Shown here: in pieces, positions 51,638-60,371 of the stretch
Position numbering within the stretch: the first letter of the stretch is position 1
Layout: each line of letters begins with the position of its first letter
Assembly (NCBI RefSeq): GCF_007676755.1
Contig: NZ_VEBK01000013.1
Coordinates: 1-64,000 of the forward strand
From: Bacillus sp. FJAT-22090
GTDB lineage: Bacteria; Bacillota; Bacilli; Bacillales_A; Planococcaceae
Direction of reading: 5' to 3'
Length of the DNA: 64,000 bases
The notes under the pieces: generated by a model
The model's database searches: none
The model's input: only the letters and a program-made list of their open reading frames with translations
Told to the model about the DNA's origin: nothing
Position numbers and translations under genes: made by a program

Positions 51638-52708
51638 TTGATTATTCAATCCATAGAAACGTTCGATGTTGCGATCCCGCTTACCAAGCCATTTAAAACG
51701 GCGCTTCGGACAGTGACTACTGCTTATTCTGTTTATGTGAAGATCACCAGTAGTGAAGGGGACATTGGATACGGCGAAGCACCGCCTACCCATGTGATTA
51801 CAGGTGAGTCGATAGCAAGCATTCGGTATGCAATTAATGATGTGATCGCACCTCAGCTTATAGGGCTAAATCTTTTAGAAAGTGAACGTATTTTTCAACA
51901 GCTTCACAGTTCACTCATAAGAAATACTAGCGCTAAAGCTGCCATTGATATGGCGATATATGATTTACTTGCACGTCAATCTAAGCTTCCTCTTTTTCAG
52001 TTTCTTGGTGGATTTAGAGATTCGCTTGAAACGGATTTTACAGTTAGTGTAAATGATCCAAATGAGATGGCGGATGATGCATCGCAATATATAAGTGAAG
52101 GTTTCCGTGTGCTAAAGGTTAAAGTTGGAATTGGGGCTATTAAAGATGATATCGCTCGTATACAAGCAATAAGGAAAAGAATTGGAAATGAGCCAAAGTT
52201 AAGATTAGATGCAAACCAAGGATGGAGTGCTAAAGAGGCGGTTAAAGCAATTCGAACAATGGAAGATGCAGGACTGGATATTGAGTTAGTAGAGCAACCG
52301 GTTCCTGCTAATGACATAGAAGGATTGAAATACGTTACAGATCATACAGATACACCAATCATGGCAGATGAGAGTGTATTTTCCGTAAATGATGCAAGAA
52401 GAGTTTTAGAAATGCGTGCTGCTGATTTGATTAATATCAAGCTAATGAAATCGGGCGGAATTCATACAGCTAAAAAGATTAATACACTGGCAGAAGCAAA
52501 TGGGGTAGCATGTATGGTCGGAAGTATGATTGAAACGAAAATAGGAATTACAGCAGCTGCTCATTTCGCTGCAAGTCATCCAAATATTCAATACTTCGAT
52601 TTTGATGCCCCCCTTATGCTTGCGAAAGACCAAATCGTTGGTGGGGTTATATACGAGGGAAGTAAAATAACTTTCTCAAAAGGATTGGGACTTGGTATTT
52701 CAAGTTAG
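51638..52708 (+). CDS. ykfB: L-Ala-D/L-Glu epimerase YkfB
   Basis: 356-residue enolase-superfamily dipeptide epimerase that converts L-Ala-D-Glu from murein into L-Ala-L-Glu for ordinary peptidases. Catalytic lysines are in VLKVKVGIG (KxK, about 159-163) and IKLMKSGG (about 267-274). Metal ligands are in LRLDANQGW (Asp), ELVEQPV (Glu) and MADESVF (Asp). The MVGSMIETKIG segment near the C-terminus is typical. TTG start at 51638 after AAAGGAGG. It acts on products of YkfC in the same operon. Confidence 0.92.
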   Translation: MIIQSIETFDVAIPLTKPFKTALRTVTTAYSVYVKITSSEGDIGYGEAPPTHVITGESIASIRYAINDVIAPQLIGLNLLESERIFQQLHSSLIRNTSAKAAIDMAIYDLLARQSKLPLFQFLGGFRDSLETDFTVSVNDPNEMADDASQYISEGFRVLKVKVGIGAIKDDIARIQAIRKRIGNEPKLRLDANQGWSAKEAVKAIRTMEDAGLDIELVEQPVPANDIEGLKYVTDHTDTPIMADESVFSVNDARRVLEMRAADLINIKLMKSGGIHTAKKINTLAEANGVACMVGSMIETKIGITAAAHFAASHPNIQYFDFDAPLMLAKDQIVGGVIYEGSKITFSKGLGLGISS

Positions 52709-52730
52709 GAGATCGAATAGGAGGGATAAA

Positions 52731-53654
52731 ATGTCGGCAGAAGTGAATGAATGGGTTTGTTCTGTGAAAGTGGCAACTGTTTGGACAGAGCCGTCCTCCG
52801 CTAGAGAATTGGATAAGCCGGGAACTGTAAATCCGGTTTCGTTGATTGAGTGGCTTGAAGCGTTAGCCTATAAAGAGCGACTTGCACTTTGTAATGAAAA
52901 CCGAATACAAACGCAGCTCCTATATGGGGAACCGGTAATTGTAGAAGAGGTAGCAGGTGACTGGGCGAGAATCATTGCCATTTGGCAACCCTCTAAAAAG
53001 GATAAACGAGGGTACCCTGGTTGGGTTCCGATAGTGCAGTTACAAAAATCTAAGGATGTAGATGCGGTGGGCGTTGCAAGGGTGTCTGCTATCAGAGCTC
53101 AACTGTGGGATAAGCAAAGGAATCCTTTACTTGTAATTCCATTTAATACAACACTGCCCGTTATATCAGAAGATGCCTTCTATTTTACAGTTCACACACC
53201 TCATGGAGAAGCATTATTAAAAAAAGATCATGCAGATTTTGCTGCCTCTATGGAAAGGTATCCAAAACGAGCGGCAGTAGATGCAATCACTCTAGGGGAA
53301 AAATATTTAGATTTGCCTTATTTATGGGGAGGGATGTCTCCATACGGATATGACTGTTCTGGATTTTCGTATAATATGCTGAAGGCTTGCGGCTATCTTA
53401 TCCCGCGTGATGCTAGTGATCAAGCACGAAACGGCGAAGAGATTCCTATACAGGATATGTCGAAATGGAAAGAAGGAGATTTGTTATTCTTTGCAAATGA
53501 CGAGGGGACTGGATCGGTTCGTCATGTTGGATTTTATTATGGAAATGGTCAGTTATTACATTCTCCCTCTACAGGGCAAACAGTTGAAATTACCGTTTTA
53601 GCAGGATCTAAATTGGAGAAAGAAATCTGTGCAGTCAGAAGATATGCCGTATAG
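52731..53654 (+). CDS. ykfC: Gamma-D-glutamyl-L-diamino acid endopeptidase YkfC (NlpC/P60)
   Basis: 307-residue murein peptide endopeptidase that cleaves L-Ala-gamma-D-Glu-|-diaminopimelate after the free N-terminal L-Ala is recognised. Two SH3b-like regions (about 1-185) precede the NlpC/P60 domain, with catalytic Cys in YDCSGFSYNML (about 207-217), His in VRHVGFYYG and a third polar residue near HSPSTG. No signal peptide is seen, fitting a cytosolic recycling role. ATG at 52731 follows GGAGGG; a frame reaching back to 52692 overlaps the previous gene and lacks a site. Confidence 0.91.
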   Translation: MSAEVNEWVCSVKVATVWTEPSSARELDKPGTVNPVSLIEWLEALAYKERLALCNENRIQTQLLYGEPVIVEEVAGDWARIIAIWQPSKKDKRGYPGWVPIVQLQKSKDVDAVGVARVSAIRAQLWDKQRNPLLVIPFNTTLPVISEDAFYFTVHTPHGEALLKKDHADFAASMERYPKRAAVDAITLGEKYLDLPYLWGGMSPYGYDCSGFSYNMLKACGYLIPRDASDQARNGEEIPIQDMSKWKEGDLLFFANDEGTGSVRHVGFYYGNGQLLHSPSTGQTVEITVLAGSKLEKEICAVRRYAV

Positions 53655-53665
53655 GGGGGATTTGC

Positions 53666-54628
53666 ATGGCAGAAAAGGTTCTTTTATCCGTACAAGATTT
53701 AAAGCGTCATTTTGAGCTAGGGCATGGAGAAACGTTAAAAGCAGTGGATGGCATTAGTTTTGATATCGTAAAAGGTGAAACATTCGGCCTTGTCGGGGAA
53801 TCTGGATGTGGGAAGTCCACTGCAGGAAGAACGATTTTAGGCTTGTACAATAAAACCGATGGGGACGTTCTGTTTGAGGAAAAAGACGTGCATGGAATGA
53901 ACGATAAAGAGCGAAAGGAATATCTTAAAAAGATGCAAATGATTTTCCAAGATCCTTATGCATCCCTCAACCCTCGATCAACCGTATTAGAAATTATTGC
54001 AGAACCGATGGAAGTACATAAATTGTATAAAACGAAGGAAGAGTTAAAAAGTAGAGTATATGAGTTGCTAGAAGAAGTAGGTCTGAACAGAGATCATGCA
54101 AATCGTTATCCTCACGAGTTTTCTGGTGGACAAAGACAACGCATAGGAATTGCACGAGCATTGGCATTAGATCCAGAATTCATCATTGCCGATGAGCCCA
54201 TTTCAGCTTTAGACGTTTCTGTTCAAGCGCAAGTAGTAAAATTGTTGCAACGTTTACAAAAGGAAAAAGGCTTAACGTATTTATTTATCGCGCATGACTT
54301 GTCTATGGTGAAATACATCTCTGATCGAATTGGAGTAATGTATTTAGGACATATGGTGGAATTGACAACGAGTGATCAGTTGTACGATGACCCGCTACAT
54401 CCTTACACTCAAGCACTATTATCGGCAATTCCCATTCCAGATCCAGACATCGAGGAATCACGTGAACGTATTTTGCTGAAGGGAGAGCTCCCAAGTCCGA
54501 TTAATCCACCATCTGGTTGTGTTTTTAGAACGCGTTGTGAACACGCAATGTCTATTTGTGCAGAAAAACGGCCACTTTGGAAGGAACAAGAAGCCGGACA
54601 TTTTGTTGCATGCCACTTATATAACTAA
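53666..54628 (+). CDS. ykfD: Peptide ABC transporter ATP-binding protein YkfD (DppF-like)
   Basis: 320-residue second ATPase of the importer, forming the heterodimer with DppD. Walker A is GESGCGKST (about 50-58), signature FSGGQRQRI, Walker B FIIADEPIS, and H-loop IAHDLSMV. The C-terminal extension has CVFRTRCEHAMSIC. Placed last in the operon, as in B. subtilis ykfABCD. ATG after AGGGGGG, 12 bases after ykfC. Confidence 0.92.
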   Translation: MAEKVLLSVQDLKRHFELGHGETLKAVDGISFDIVKGETFGLVGESGCGKSTAGRTILGLYNKTDGDVLFEEKDVHGMNDKERKEYLKKMQMIFQDPYASLNPRSTVLEIIAEPMEVHKLYKTKEELKSRVYELLEEVGLNRDHANRYPHEFSGGQRQRIGIARALALDPEFIIADEPISALDVSVQAQVVKLLQRLQKEKGLTYLFIAHDLSMVKYISDRIGVMYLGHMVELTTSDQLYDDPLHPYTQALLSAIPIPDPDIEESRERILLKGELPSPINPPSGCVFRTRCEHAMSICAEKRPLWKEQEAGHFVACHLYN

Positions 54629-54633
54629 GAAAG

Positions 54634-54668
54634 AAGCGTTTACTATTTCCATGAGTAAACGCTTTTCC
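54634..54668 (+). terminator. Terminator of the dpp-ykf operon
   Basis: Perfect 11-bp stem (54634-54644 with 54654-54664) with a 9-base loop and a T-rich tail, 5 bases after the ykfD stop. Confidence 0.85.
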
Positions 54669-54670
54669 TT

Positions 54671-55354
54671 TTAAAGCTTGTGACAGATCCATCCGCCAAA
54701 AAGTGTCGTGGAGAAAAACTTTGCCACTCTTACAAATCCCGCTTCTTGAAGTAATTGTTCAATCCCTTCTTCCGTTACATAAGAAAGGGAAAGAATATCT
54801 TGCTCCATCTTATCAACTTCTTCCACATTTAGTTTAGTTGTATCTAACCAATAGCTTTTCCATAATTTCAACCGTTCCTGAAACTCAGCACTTGTTGGGT
54901 CGCCATATTTACTTACTAAAACAAATGGAGCTGCATGCTTTAGCCGGGCATGGATTTCTTTCAATGTTTTCAGTTTATCTTCGTATGACTGGATGAAATG
55001 CAAAACTAAAATACAAGTAGCCGCATTGAAAGTCGTTTCAGTACAAATATCTTCAACCGTACCTTGGACTAAGGTAACTCTTCCACTAAGTCCAACTTCG
55101 TCACATTTTTGTTTAGCGACTGCGAGCATCCCCTCAGATGGATCCACCCCTGTGAACGTCCATTCGGGATTATTTGAGCCGAAGCCAATCACTTCGTTGC
55201 CACCACCAGCTCCTACGACTAATAGTCGTGCACCCGGATCTGAAACATTTGCCCGTAAAAACGTTTGAATCAGTCGCAACATGGAATCATAAGTAGGCAG
55301 TGTCCTTCTGATTCCACTATCATATTGCTTCGCTAATATTGCATCAAATTCCAT
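54671..55354 (-). CDS. Class I SAM-dependent methyltransferase
   Basis: 227-residue Rossmann-fold methyltransferase. Motif I, LLVVGAGGGNEVIGF (about 51-65), binds S-adenosylmethionine. FTGVDPSEGMLAVAK is motif II and ATCILVLHFIQSYEDKL covers motif IV. The C-terminal part reads FFSTTLFGGWICH, as in UbiE/tRNA-like small-molecule methyltransferases of Bacillus. I chose ATG at 55354, because the first two in-frame starts lie within or before the AGGGGGGAT site. Substrate unknown. Convergent with ykfD. Confidence 0.8.
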   Translation of the reverse strand: MEFDAILAKQYDSGIRRTLPTYDSMLRLIQTFLRANVSDPGARLLVVGAGGGNEVIGFGSNNPEWTFTGVDPSEGMLAVAKQKCDEVGLSGRVTLVQGTVEDICTETTFNAATCILVLHFIQSYEDKLKTLKEIHARLKHAAPFVLVSKYGDPTSAEFQERLKLWKSYWLDTTKLNVEEVDKMEQDILSLSYVTEEGIEQLLQEAGFVRVAKFFSTTLFGGWICHKL

Positions 55355-55495
55355 TTCCATCCCCCCTACAAGCACTTTACCATACGAGAGTAAATAGAAT
55401 AAAGTTTGGTTTTGGAAATTTTATGAAACTTTTATGTAAGAATTGCGTATTACTTAATAGAGACTAGGTAGATACAAATTAAGGAGGGTTATACA

Positions 55496-56419
55496 ATGGA
55501 GAAACAGCCAATCGTTACACTTCAGCACGTAACGAAAGTAATTGGGAATAAAAAAATTATCGATGATCTTAGCTTGGACTTATGGGCAGGACAAATTACA
55601 GGCTTTCTAGGACCGAATGGAGCCGGGAAAACAACTACTATTCGAATGATGACGGGGCTTATGAAGACGACATCGGGAGAGATATTTGTTGAAGGGCAAG
55701 CGATTTCCACCCATTTTGAGGAATCGATGAGTAAAGTCGGAGTTATCGTAGAAAATCCTGAAATGTACAAGTATATGAGTGGTTATAAAAATTTAGTGCA
55801 TTTTGCAAGGATGAATAAAAATGTATCAAAGGAACGGATAAATGAAGTCATTGCTCAGGTAGGATTACAAAATCGAATTCAAGAGAAAGTATCAACATAC
55901 TCACTTGGAATGCGTCAGCGTCTAGGATTAGCCCAAGCGCTATTACATCGTCCAAAGTTTTTAATATTAGATGAGCCGACAAACGGACTAGATCCTGCTG
56001 GAATTCGTGAGTTTCGTATGTATTTACGCAAAATAGCAATGGAAGATGGTGTTTCTATTTTTGTGTCCAGCCATTTATTAGCTGAGATGGAGTTGATGTG
56101 CGATAGAATCGCAGTTATTCAAAATGGAAAGCTAATCTCTATAAAAGAGGTGAAGGAGGAGCAGGAATCACACTATTATGTGGAGGTTTCACCTAAGGAT
56201 CAAGCTATTGCATTTTTTACTGCTAAAAGTATAACGGTAGAGCCTCAAGAAAATGGCTTTGTTATCCCGATAGAGACAGAAGAAGTTCCTGCTTTGGTTG
56301 CCGAAATGGTTGCAAGAAACTTGCAAGTCTATTCTTTAAATCCATATAGAAAAACGTTAGAAGATCAATTTTTAGAAATGACAGGAGGTGGGCAAATTGC
56401 TGAATCTCATACAAAATGA
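55496..56419 (+). CDS. ABC transporter ATP-binding protein (BcrA-like)
   Basis: 307-residue ATPase of the BcrA/lantibiotic-immunity-like exporter group. Walker A is GPNGAGKTT (about 40-48), signature YSLGMRQRLG (about 134-143), Walker B FLILDEPTNGLDP (about 157-169), and H-loop SSHLLAEME. A regulatory C-terminal extension of about 80 residues follows. ATG with AAGGAGGG. The downstream permease gene begins within its final codons, so subunits are translationally coupled. The substrate is unknown; peptide antibiotics are typical for the group. Confidence 0.88.
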   Translation: MEKQPIVTLQHVTKVIGNKKIIDDLSLDLWAGQITGFLGPNGAGKTTTIRMMTGLMKTTSGEIFVEGQAISTHFEESMSKVGVIVENPEMYKYMSGYKNLVHFARMNKNVSKERINEVIAQVGLQNRIQEKVSTYSLGMRQRLGLAQALLHRPKFLILDEPTNGLDPAGIREFRMYLRKIAMEDGVSIFVSSHLLAEMELMCDRIAVIQNGKLISIKEVKEEQESHYYVEVSPKDQAIAFFTAKSITVEPQENGFVIPIETEEVPALVAEMVARNLQVYSLNPYRKTLEDQFLEMTGGGQIAESHTK

Positions 56420-57341
56420 ATGGATGAAACTATGGAGTAAAAAAGCTACTTGGGTAATGATAGTGCTAGTAGCATTAATGATGATCGGGTCTGCAGGTAT
56501 TACAAAATGGGTTCAAAATCAAACAGAGCCAACAGTTGACTGGAAACAGGATTCTAAAGGACAAGTTATGTATTTAGAAGGTCAAATAGCGACTACAAAT
56601 TTGCCTGTTGACCAATTAAATCGATTTAAAGATCAATTGGCTGTCGAAAAGTATCGTTTAGAACATGATATCGCTCCGGTAAGCAAGCAAAGTGTAAATG
56701 GATTTATTGGCTCTGTTCCAGATATGCTTTCGGTTATTACGTTATTTACAGTTATTGTAGCAGCCGGAATTGTCGCTACTGAATTTTCCCAAGGGACCAT
56801 TAAAATGCTGTTAACTAGACCGGTAAAACGGTGGAAGATATTAACTTCGAAACTATTGACGGTAGGTATTTTTGCAATTGTTATGTCAGCTATCTTGCTT
56901 TTATTTGGTGTGATAGGTGGTTATATTTTCTTTGATACCATTCCTGGAACAAATTTAGAAGTAGTAAACGGCAATGTTGTGGAAGTATCATTTTGGGGTA
57001 GACTTCTTCTATTAATAGCCCTGTCACTTGTGAATGTCTTCGTTATTGGAATGCTTGCATTTATGATTGGCTCCGTATTCCGTTCAAGCTCTCTGGCGAT
57101 AGGGATATCGATCTTCTTGATGTTCATGGGTGTAAATGTTACGTATATGCTTTCACTAAGATTTGAATTTGCCAAGTATATCTTGTTTGCGAATACGGAT
57201 TTAACTCCGTATGTTGGTAATAGGGAACCTTTTATGGAAGGGTTAACGATGCCGTTCTCGATTACAGTTATTTTAGTATATCTCATTATCTTTTTATTCA
57301 TTAGTTATTGGTCGTTTATGAAACGGGATGTAACTGCATAA
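56397..57341 (+). CDS. ABC-2 type transporter permease
   Basis: 314-residue permease of the BcrB-like ABC-2 class. The N-terminal motif LNLIQNEWMKLWSKKATWVM is typical, with a first membrane helix, then an extracytoplasmic domain of about 75 residues (NQTEPTVDWKQD onward). At least five more helices follow, with FSQGTIKMLLTRPVKRW as the coupling loop. I chose TTG at 56397, 8 bases after GGAGG; the GTG at 56388 overlaps that site. Its start lies inside the ATPase gene. Confidence 0.87.
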   Translation: MLNLIQNEWMKLWSKKATWVMIVLVALMMIGSAGITKWVQNQTEPTVDWKQDSKGQVMYLEGQIATTNLPVDQLNRFKDQLAVEKYRLEHDIAPVSKQSVNGFIGSVPDMLSVITLFTVIVAAGIVATEFSQGTIKMLLTRPVKRWKILTSKLLTVGIFAIVMSAILLLFGVIGGYIFFDTIPGTNLEVVNGNVVEVSFWGRLLLLIALSLVNVFVIGMLAFMIGSVFRSSSLAIGISIFLMFMGVNVTYMLSLRFEFAKYILFANTDLTPYVGNREPFMEGLTMPFSITVILVYLIIFLFISYWSFMKRDVTA

Positions 57342-57348
57342 ATTTATA

Positions 57349-57377
57349 TTGACATTTCGAAGAATTAATTGTATTCT
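57349..57377 (+). promoter_or_regulatory. Promoter of the leader ORF-rsgA-like unit
   Basis: TTGACA (57349-57354) and TATTCT (57372-57377) are separated by 17 bases. It starts 7 bases after the permease stop and lies 33 bases before the leader ORF start. Confidence 0.75.
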
Positions 57378-57409
57378 GAAAACAACTTAAAGAAAAGGAG
57401 TGAGGCATT

Positions 57410-57475
57410 ATGGCAAATTTAATTTTACATTCACAAATCAGTAATTTCATGATGTCCCACTCTAGATATATCTAA
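57410..57475 (+). CDS. 21-codon leader peptide upstream of the rsgA-like gene
   Basis: ATG at 57410, 21 codons to TAA at 57473-57475, preceded by a strong AAAAGGAGTGAGG site with good spacing. The peptide begins MANLILHSQISNF and ends MMSHSRYI. It lies between a consensus promoter and a strong terminator, 162 bases before the GTPase gene, the layout of ribosome-controlled attenuators of antibiotic-response genes. AAAAGCA and TGCTTTT just after its stop (57477-57498) can form a small hairpin. Expression is inferred, not shown. Confidence 0.65.
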   Translation: MANLILHSQISNFMMSHSRYI

Positions 57476-57531
57476 AAAAGCAGGATTTTTATGCTTTTCT
57501 ATTGGATATGCTTCTTTACTAATGACCGGGG

Positions 57532-57568
57532 AACCATGATTGCTGATTTGTGCAATCATGGTTTTTTT
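57532..57568 (+). terminator. Strong terminator between leader ORF and rsgA-like gene
   Basis: Perfect 12-bp stem (57532-57543 with 57552-57563), 8-base loop, run of seven T. It lies inside the 5' untranslated region of the GTPase gene, so full-length mRNA needs read-through or antitermination. Confidence 0.88.
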
Positions 57569-57637
57569 ATACTGTTTAGCTTCAGTGTTACACATTGGCA
57601 TTGTCGCTATTTTACCGAAAATTAGGAGGAAGTAAAT

Positions 57638-58693
57638 TTGAATTTAATCGAACAATATGGTTGGAATGATAAATGGGAAGAAAAAATACAAGGAAGTGGA
57701 ATAGCGGGTCGCGTTTTACTTGAGCACAAACACTTATATCGTGTTATGACAAACGAAGGCGAATGGCTGTGCTCACTGTCTGGGAAATTTAAATTTAACA
57801 ATGATCGTGAATCGTTCCCAGCAGTTGGAGATTGGGTTGTACTGGAACAAATGCCGGGTGAGGAAAAAGGTATCATTCATGAAGTGCTTCCCCGTAGTTC
57901 CCAGTTTTCCAGAAAAGTAGCTGGTTCAACAGTTGAAATTCAGTTAATTGCAGTGAATGTTGACTATGTTTTTTTAGTGATGTCCCTCAATCACGATTTT
58001 AATCTACGTCGACTAGAAAGGTATTTATTGGCTGCATGGGACTCAGGGGCAACACCTGTGGTCGTGTTGACGAAGAAAGATGCCTGTGAAGAGTTGGCGT
58101 ATTATATAAGTGAAGTAGAATCAGTAGCTTTTGGTGTAGATGTATTTGCTGTGAGCAGTGTAACAGGGGAAGGTATTGAAGCCTTAGCGAACCTCTTATC
58201 TGCAGGTAAAACAGGTGCACTTCTGGGGTCATCGGGAGTAGGGAAATCTTCTTTGATCAATGCATTATCCGGTGAAGAAGTAATGGCAGTGAGTAATATC
58301 CGAGAAGATGACAGTAAAGGAAGGCATACTACGACGCATAGAGAGCTTACTCTATTACCAGGAGGTGGCTTACTAATAGATACCCCTGGGATGAGAGAAT
58401 TTCAACTGTGGGATAGTAATGAAGGCGTAAGTGCGAGCTTTAAAGATATCGAAGAGCTGGCAGAGGGTTGTCGTTTCCGGGATTGTAAGCATGAAAAGGA
58501 ACCAGGGTGTGCAATACAAGAAGCTATCTATACAGGAGCACTTAAAGAAGATCGGTATAAAAGCTATGTAAAATTAATGAGAGAGCTTGCACATATTGAG
58601 CGGAAAAACGATGTGGCTGCGAGAAAAGTAGAACGTGATAAATGGAAACAAATTACGAAAACCCAAAGAAGTAAACCTACAAAGAAAAAATAA
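57638..58693 (+). CDS. rsgA: RsgA-like circularly permuted ribosome-associated GTPase
   Basis: 351-residue GTPase of the RsgA/YjeQ family, which binds the 30S subunit in late assembly. An OB-fold domain (about 35-105) is followed by the permuted GTPase with motif order G4 (TKKD, about 145), G5 (SSVTG), G1 (GSSGVGKSS, about 199-207), G2 (KGRHTTTHREL) and G3 (DTPGMRE). A C-terminal zinc finger has ligands in CRFRDCKHEKEPGC. The length resembles E. coli YjeQ (350) more than B. subtilis CpgA (about 298), so this is probably a second paralogue. TTG start after AGGAGGAAG. It is behind a leader ORF and terminator. Confidence 0.87.
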   Translation: MNLIEQYGWNDKWEEKIQGSGIAGRVLLEHKHLYRVMTNEGEWLCSLSGKFKFNNDRESFPAVGDWVVLEQMPGEEKGIIHEVLPRSSQFSRKVAGSTVEIQLIAVNVDYVFLVMSLNHDFNLRRLERYLLAAWDSGATPVVVLTKKDACEELAYYISEVESVAFGVDVFAVSSVTGEGIEALANLLSAGKTGALLGSSGVGKSSLINALSGEEVMAVSNIREDDSKGRHTTTHRELTLLPGGGLLIDTPGMREFQLWDSNEGVSASFKDIEELAEGCRFRDCKHEKEPGCAIQEAIYTGALKEDRYKSYVKLMRELAHIERKNDVAARKVERDKWKQITKTQRSKPTKKK

Positions 58694-58711
58694 TAGGTGG
58701 AGATAAACAAA

Positions 58712-59167
58712 ATGATACAAATATTAGATCATAAAGAAAAAGGGACTGCTGAACAAATGCTGGCAGTCCAACTGCCAGCTTATCAAATAGAAGCTGAACT
58801 CATCCAGTTTGATGGAATTCCCCAGCTAAATGACACACCGCAAAGCATAATGATTTCTGAGGAAATATTTCTTGGCTATTTTGAACACTCGGCATTGGCA
58901 GGATTTCTTTCGTATACGGAAACAGACGAGCTCATTGATATTTGTAGGCTTGTGGTACATCCAAGTCACTTTCGAAAAGGGATTGCTTCCTCATTATTAA
59001 AGCATTTATTATCTACCAAGAAGATGCACCAAGGAGTAATTGTTGCTACAGGAGCCAAAAATAAACCTGCTATCAAGCTTTATGAACACTTTGGATTTGC
59101 TAAGATGAAGGAAATCGAAGTAGAGCCGAACTTCTTTATTACCCAACTATCTTATCGTGGAGTATAA
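58712..59167 (+). CDS. GNAT family N-acetyltransferase
   Basis: 151-residue acetyl-CoA-dependent acyltransferase. The acetyl-CoA binding loop VVHPSHFRKGIASSLLKHLL (cited in part: HPSHFRKGIAS near 88-98) and the C-terminal LYEHFGFAKMKE are the GNAT signatures. Substrate unknown. I chose ATG at 58712, because AGGTGGAG lies 8 bases upstream; an earlier GTG sits within that site. It lies 18 bases after the rsgA-like gene and may therefore share its attenuated transcript. Confidence 0.82.
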   Translation: MIQILDHKEKGTAEQMLAVQLPAYQIEAELIQFDGIPQLNDTPQSIMISEEIFLGYFEHSALAGFLSYTETDELIDICRLVVHPSHFRKGIASSLLKHLLSTKKMHQGVIVATGAKNKPAIKLYEHFGFAKMKEIEVEPNFFITQLSYRGV

Positions 59168-59193
59168 AACACCTTAAAAAGAAAAAGTTTTTG

Positions 59194-59225
59194 ACTACTA
59201 ATTCATTCAATTAGTAGTTTTTTTA
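59194..59225 (+). terminator. Intrinsic terminator after the GNAT gene
   Basis: Perfect 10-bp stem (59194-59203 with 59209-59218), 5-base loop, T-rich tail. Confidence 0.88.
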
Positions 59226-59263
59226 TTTGTAATTTCGGGAACACTAAGTAGGAATCATATCAA

Positions 59264-59292
59264 TTGCACATCCATAATTTTCTCGTTATAAT
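59264..59292 (+). promoter_or_regulatory. Sigma-A promoter of the ctsR operon
   Basis: TTGCAC (59264-59269) and TATAAT (59287-59292), spacer 17 bases, 45 bases before ctsR. Confidence 0.8.
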
Positions 59293-59294
59293 AT

Positions 59295-59311
59295 AGTCAA
59301 AGTTAGTCAAA
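59295..59311 (+). promoter_or_regulatory. CtsR operator
   Basis: The heptamer AGTCAAA occurs at 59295-59301 and 59305-59311 with a 3-base gap, matching the known CtsR tandem repeat (A/G)GTCAAA-N3-(A/G)GTCAAA. It begins two bases after the -10 box, so bound CtsR blocks transcription of its own operon until heat or protein stress. Confidence 0.92.
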
Positions 59312-59336
59312 GTCAGTTGCGAGAAGAGGTGAGAAG

Positions 59337-59804
59337 ATGAAAAATATATCTGACATAATTGAAGGTTATTTGAAGTCGATTATAGAAGAAGAGAGTAGAG
59401 GACAAATTGAAATAAAAAGAAGTGAAATTGCTGAGAAGTTTCAATGTGTTCCGTCGCAGATAAATTATGTGATTAATACTCGATTTACCCAAGACCGTGG
59501 ATACTTAGTAGAAAGTAAACGTGGTGGTGGTGGATATATTCGAATTCTCCGTGTTCGAGCACATACGAAAGCTGATTTGATTGAGCATATAATACAAAGC
59601 TTGGAAAATGGTGCATCGGAATCTGTGACAGAGGATATTGTTTTTCGATTGATCGATGAAGAAGTTATTTCAAATCGAGAAGCAAAGCTTATTTTAGCTG
59701 CGCTTAATCGAACAACACTTGCTATACCATTACCAGCAAGAGACGAGCTGCGAGCACGTATATTATGTGCAATGCTATTAACGATAAAATATGAGAAAAA
59801 GTGA
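59337..59804 (+). CDS. ctsR: Class III heat-shock repressor CtsR
   Basis: 155-residue winged-helix repressor of clp genes. The HTH is RSEIAEKFQCVPSQINYVIN (about 24-43) and the wing is the glycine-rich heat-sensing loop SKRGGGGYIRI (about 59-69) with its DNA-contacting arginine. The C-terminal dimerisation domain follows. Inactivated through heat and by McsB, then degraded by ClpCP in B. subtilis. First gene of the ctsR-mcsA-mcsB-clpC operon; ATG after AGAGGTGAG. Confidence 0.95.
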   Translation: MKNISDIIEGYLKSIIEEESRGQIEIKRSEIAEKFQCVPSQINYVINTRFTQDRGYLVESKRGGGGYIRILRVRAHTKADLIEHIIQSLENGASESVTEDIVFRLIDEEVISNREAKLILAALNRTTLAIPLPARDELRARILCAMLLTIKYEKK

Positions 59805-59825
59805 AAATGAACGGGGTGTTGAAAA

Positions 59826-60371
59826 GTGATTTGTGAAAATTGTAAGCAAAGGCCAGCGAAAGTGACGGTTACGCAAGTGCATAACGGTGAACACTTTGAA
59901 AGACATTATTGTGAGGTCTGTGCAAACAGTCTCCACCCGTTTTATGTAGAGTATAAACAAGATCCATTATCTCTTCATCAATTATTATCGAACTGGTTCA
60001 ATCATCCAGACCAACAACCAATGCAACAAAAACCAAAGAAACCCCCGCTAGAATGCGAGGAATGTGGTTGGTCCATTCAACGATTTTTAGATGAAGGAAA
60101 GTTTGGGTGTGCGTCTTGTTACGATAGTTTTAGAGGGCAACTACCGACTGTTTTGAAACGATTACACAATGGGAACACAACCCATGTTGGGAAGGCTCCT
60201 GGTGCGTTTGGTGAAAAGTTAGCATTAAAAAAACGTGTTGAAGCAATTCGCATACAGATGAAAGAAGCTATTGAAACTGAAGCATTCGAGGAAGCTGCAA
60301 AGTTAAGAGATGAGGTTAGAGAGCTGGAAGGTAAGCTTGCTTCAGGAGGTGACGAAACGCATGTCGATTGA
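59826..60371 (+). CDS. mcsA: McsA, activator of McsB arginine kinase
   Basis: 181-residue zinc-finger protein with four CxxC motifs (CENC at 3-6, CEVC near 29, CEEC near 77 and CASC near 97) and a C-terminal UVR domain (EAIETEAFEEAAKLRDEVREL). It activates McsB kinase and takes part in ClpC regulation and stress tolerance. GTG start at 59826. The 3' end overlaps mcsB by 11 bases. Confidence 0.94.
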   Translation: MICENCKQRPAKVTVTQVHNGEHFERHYCEVCANSLHPFYVEYKQDPLSLHQLLSNWFNHPDQQPMQQKPKKPPLECEECGWSIQRFLDEGKFGCASCYDSFRGQLPTVLKRLHNGNTTHVGKAPGAFGEKLALKKRVEAIRIQMKEAIETEAFEEAAKLRDEVRELEGKLASGGDETHVD

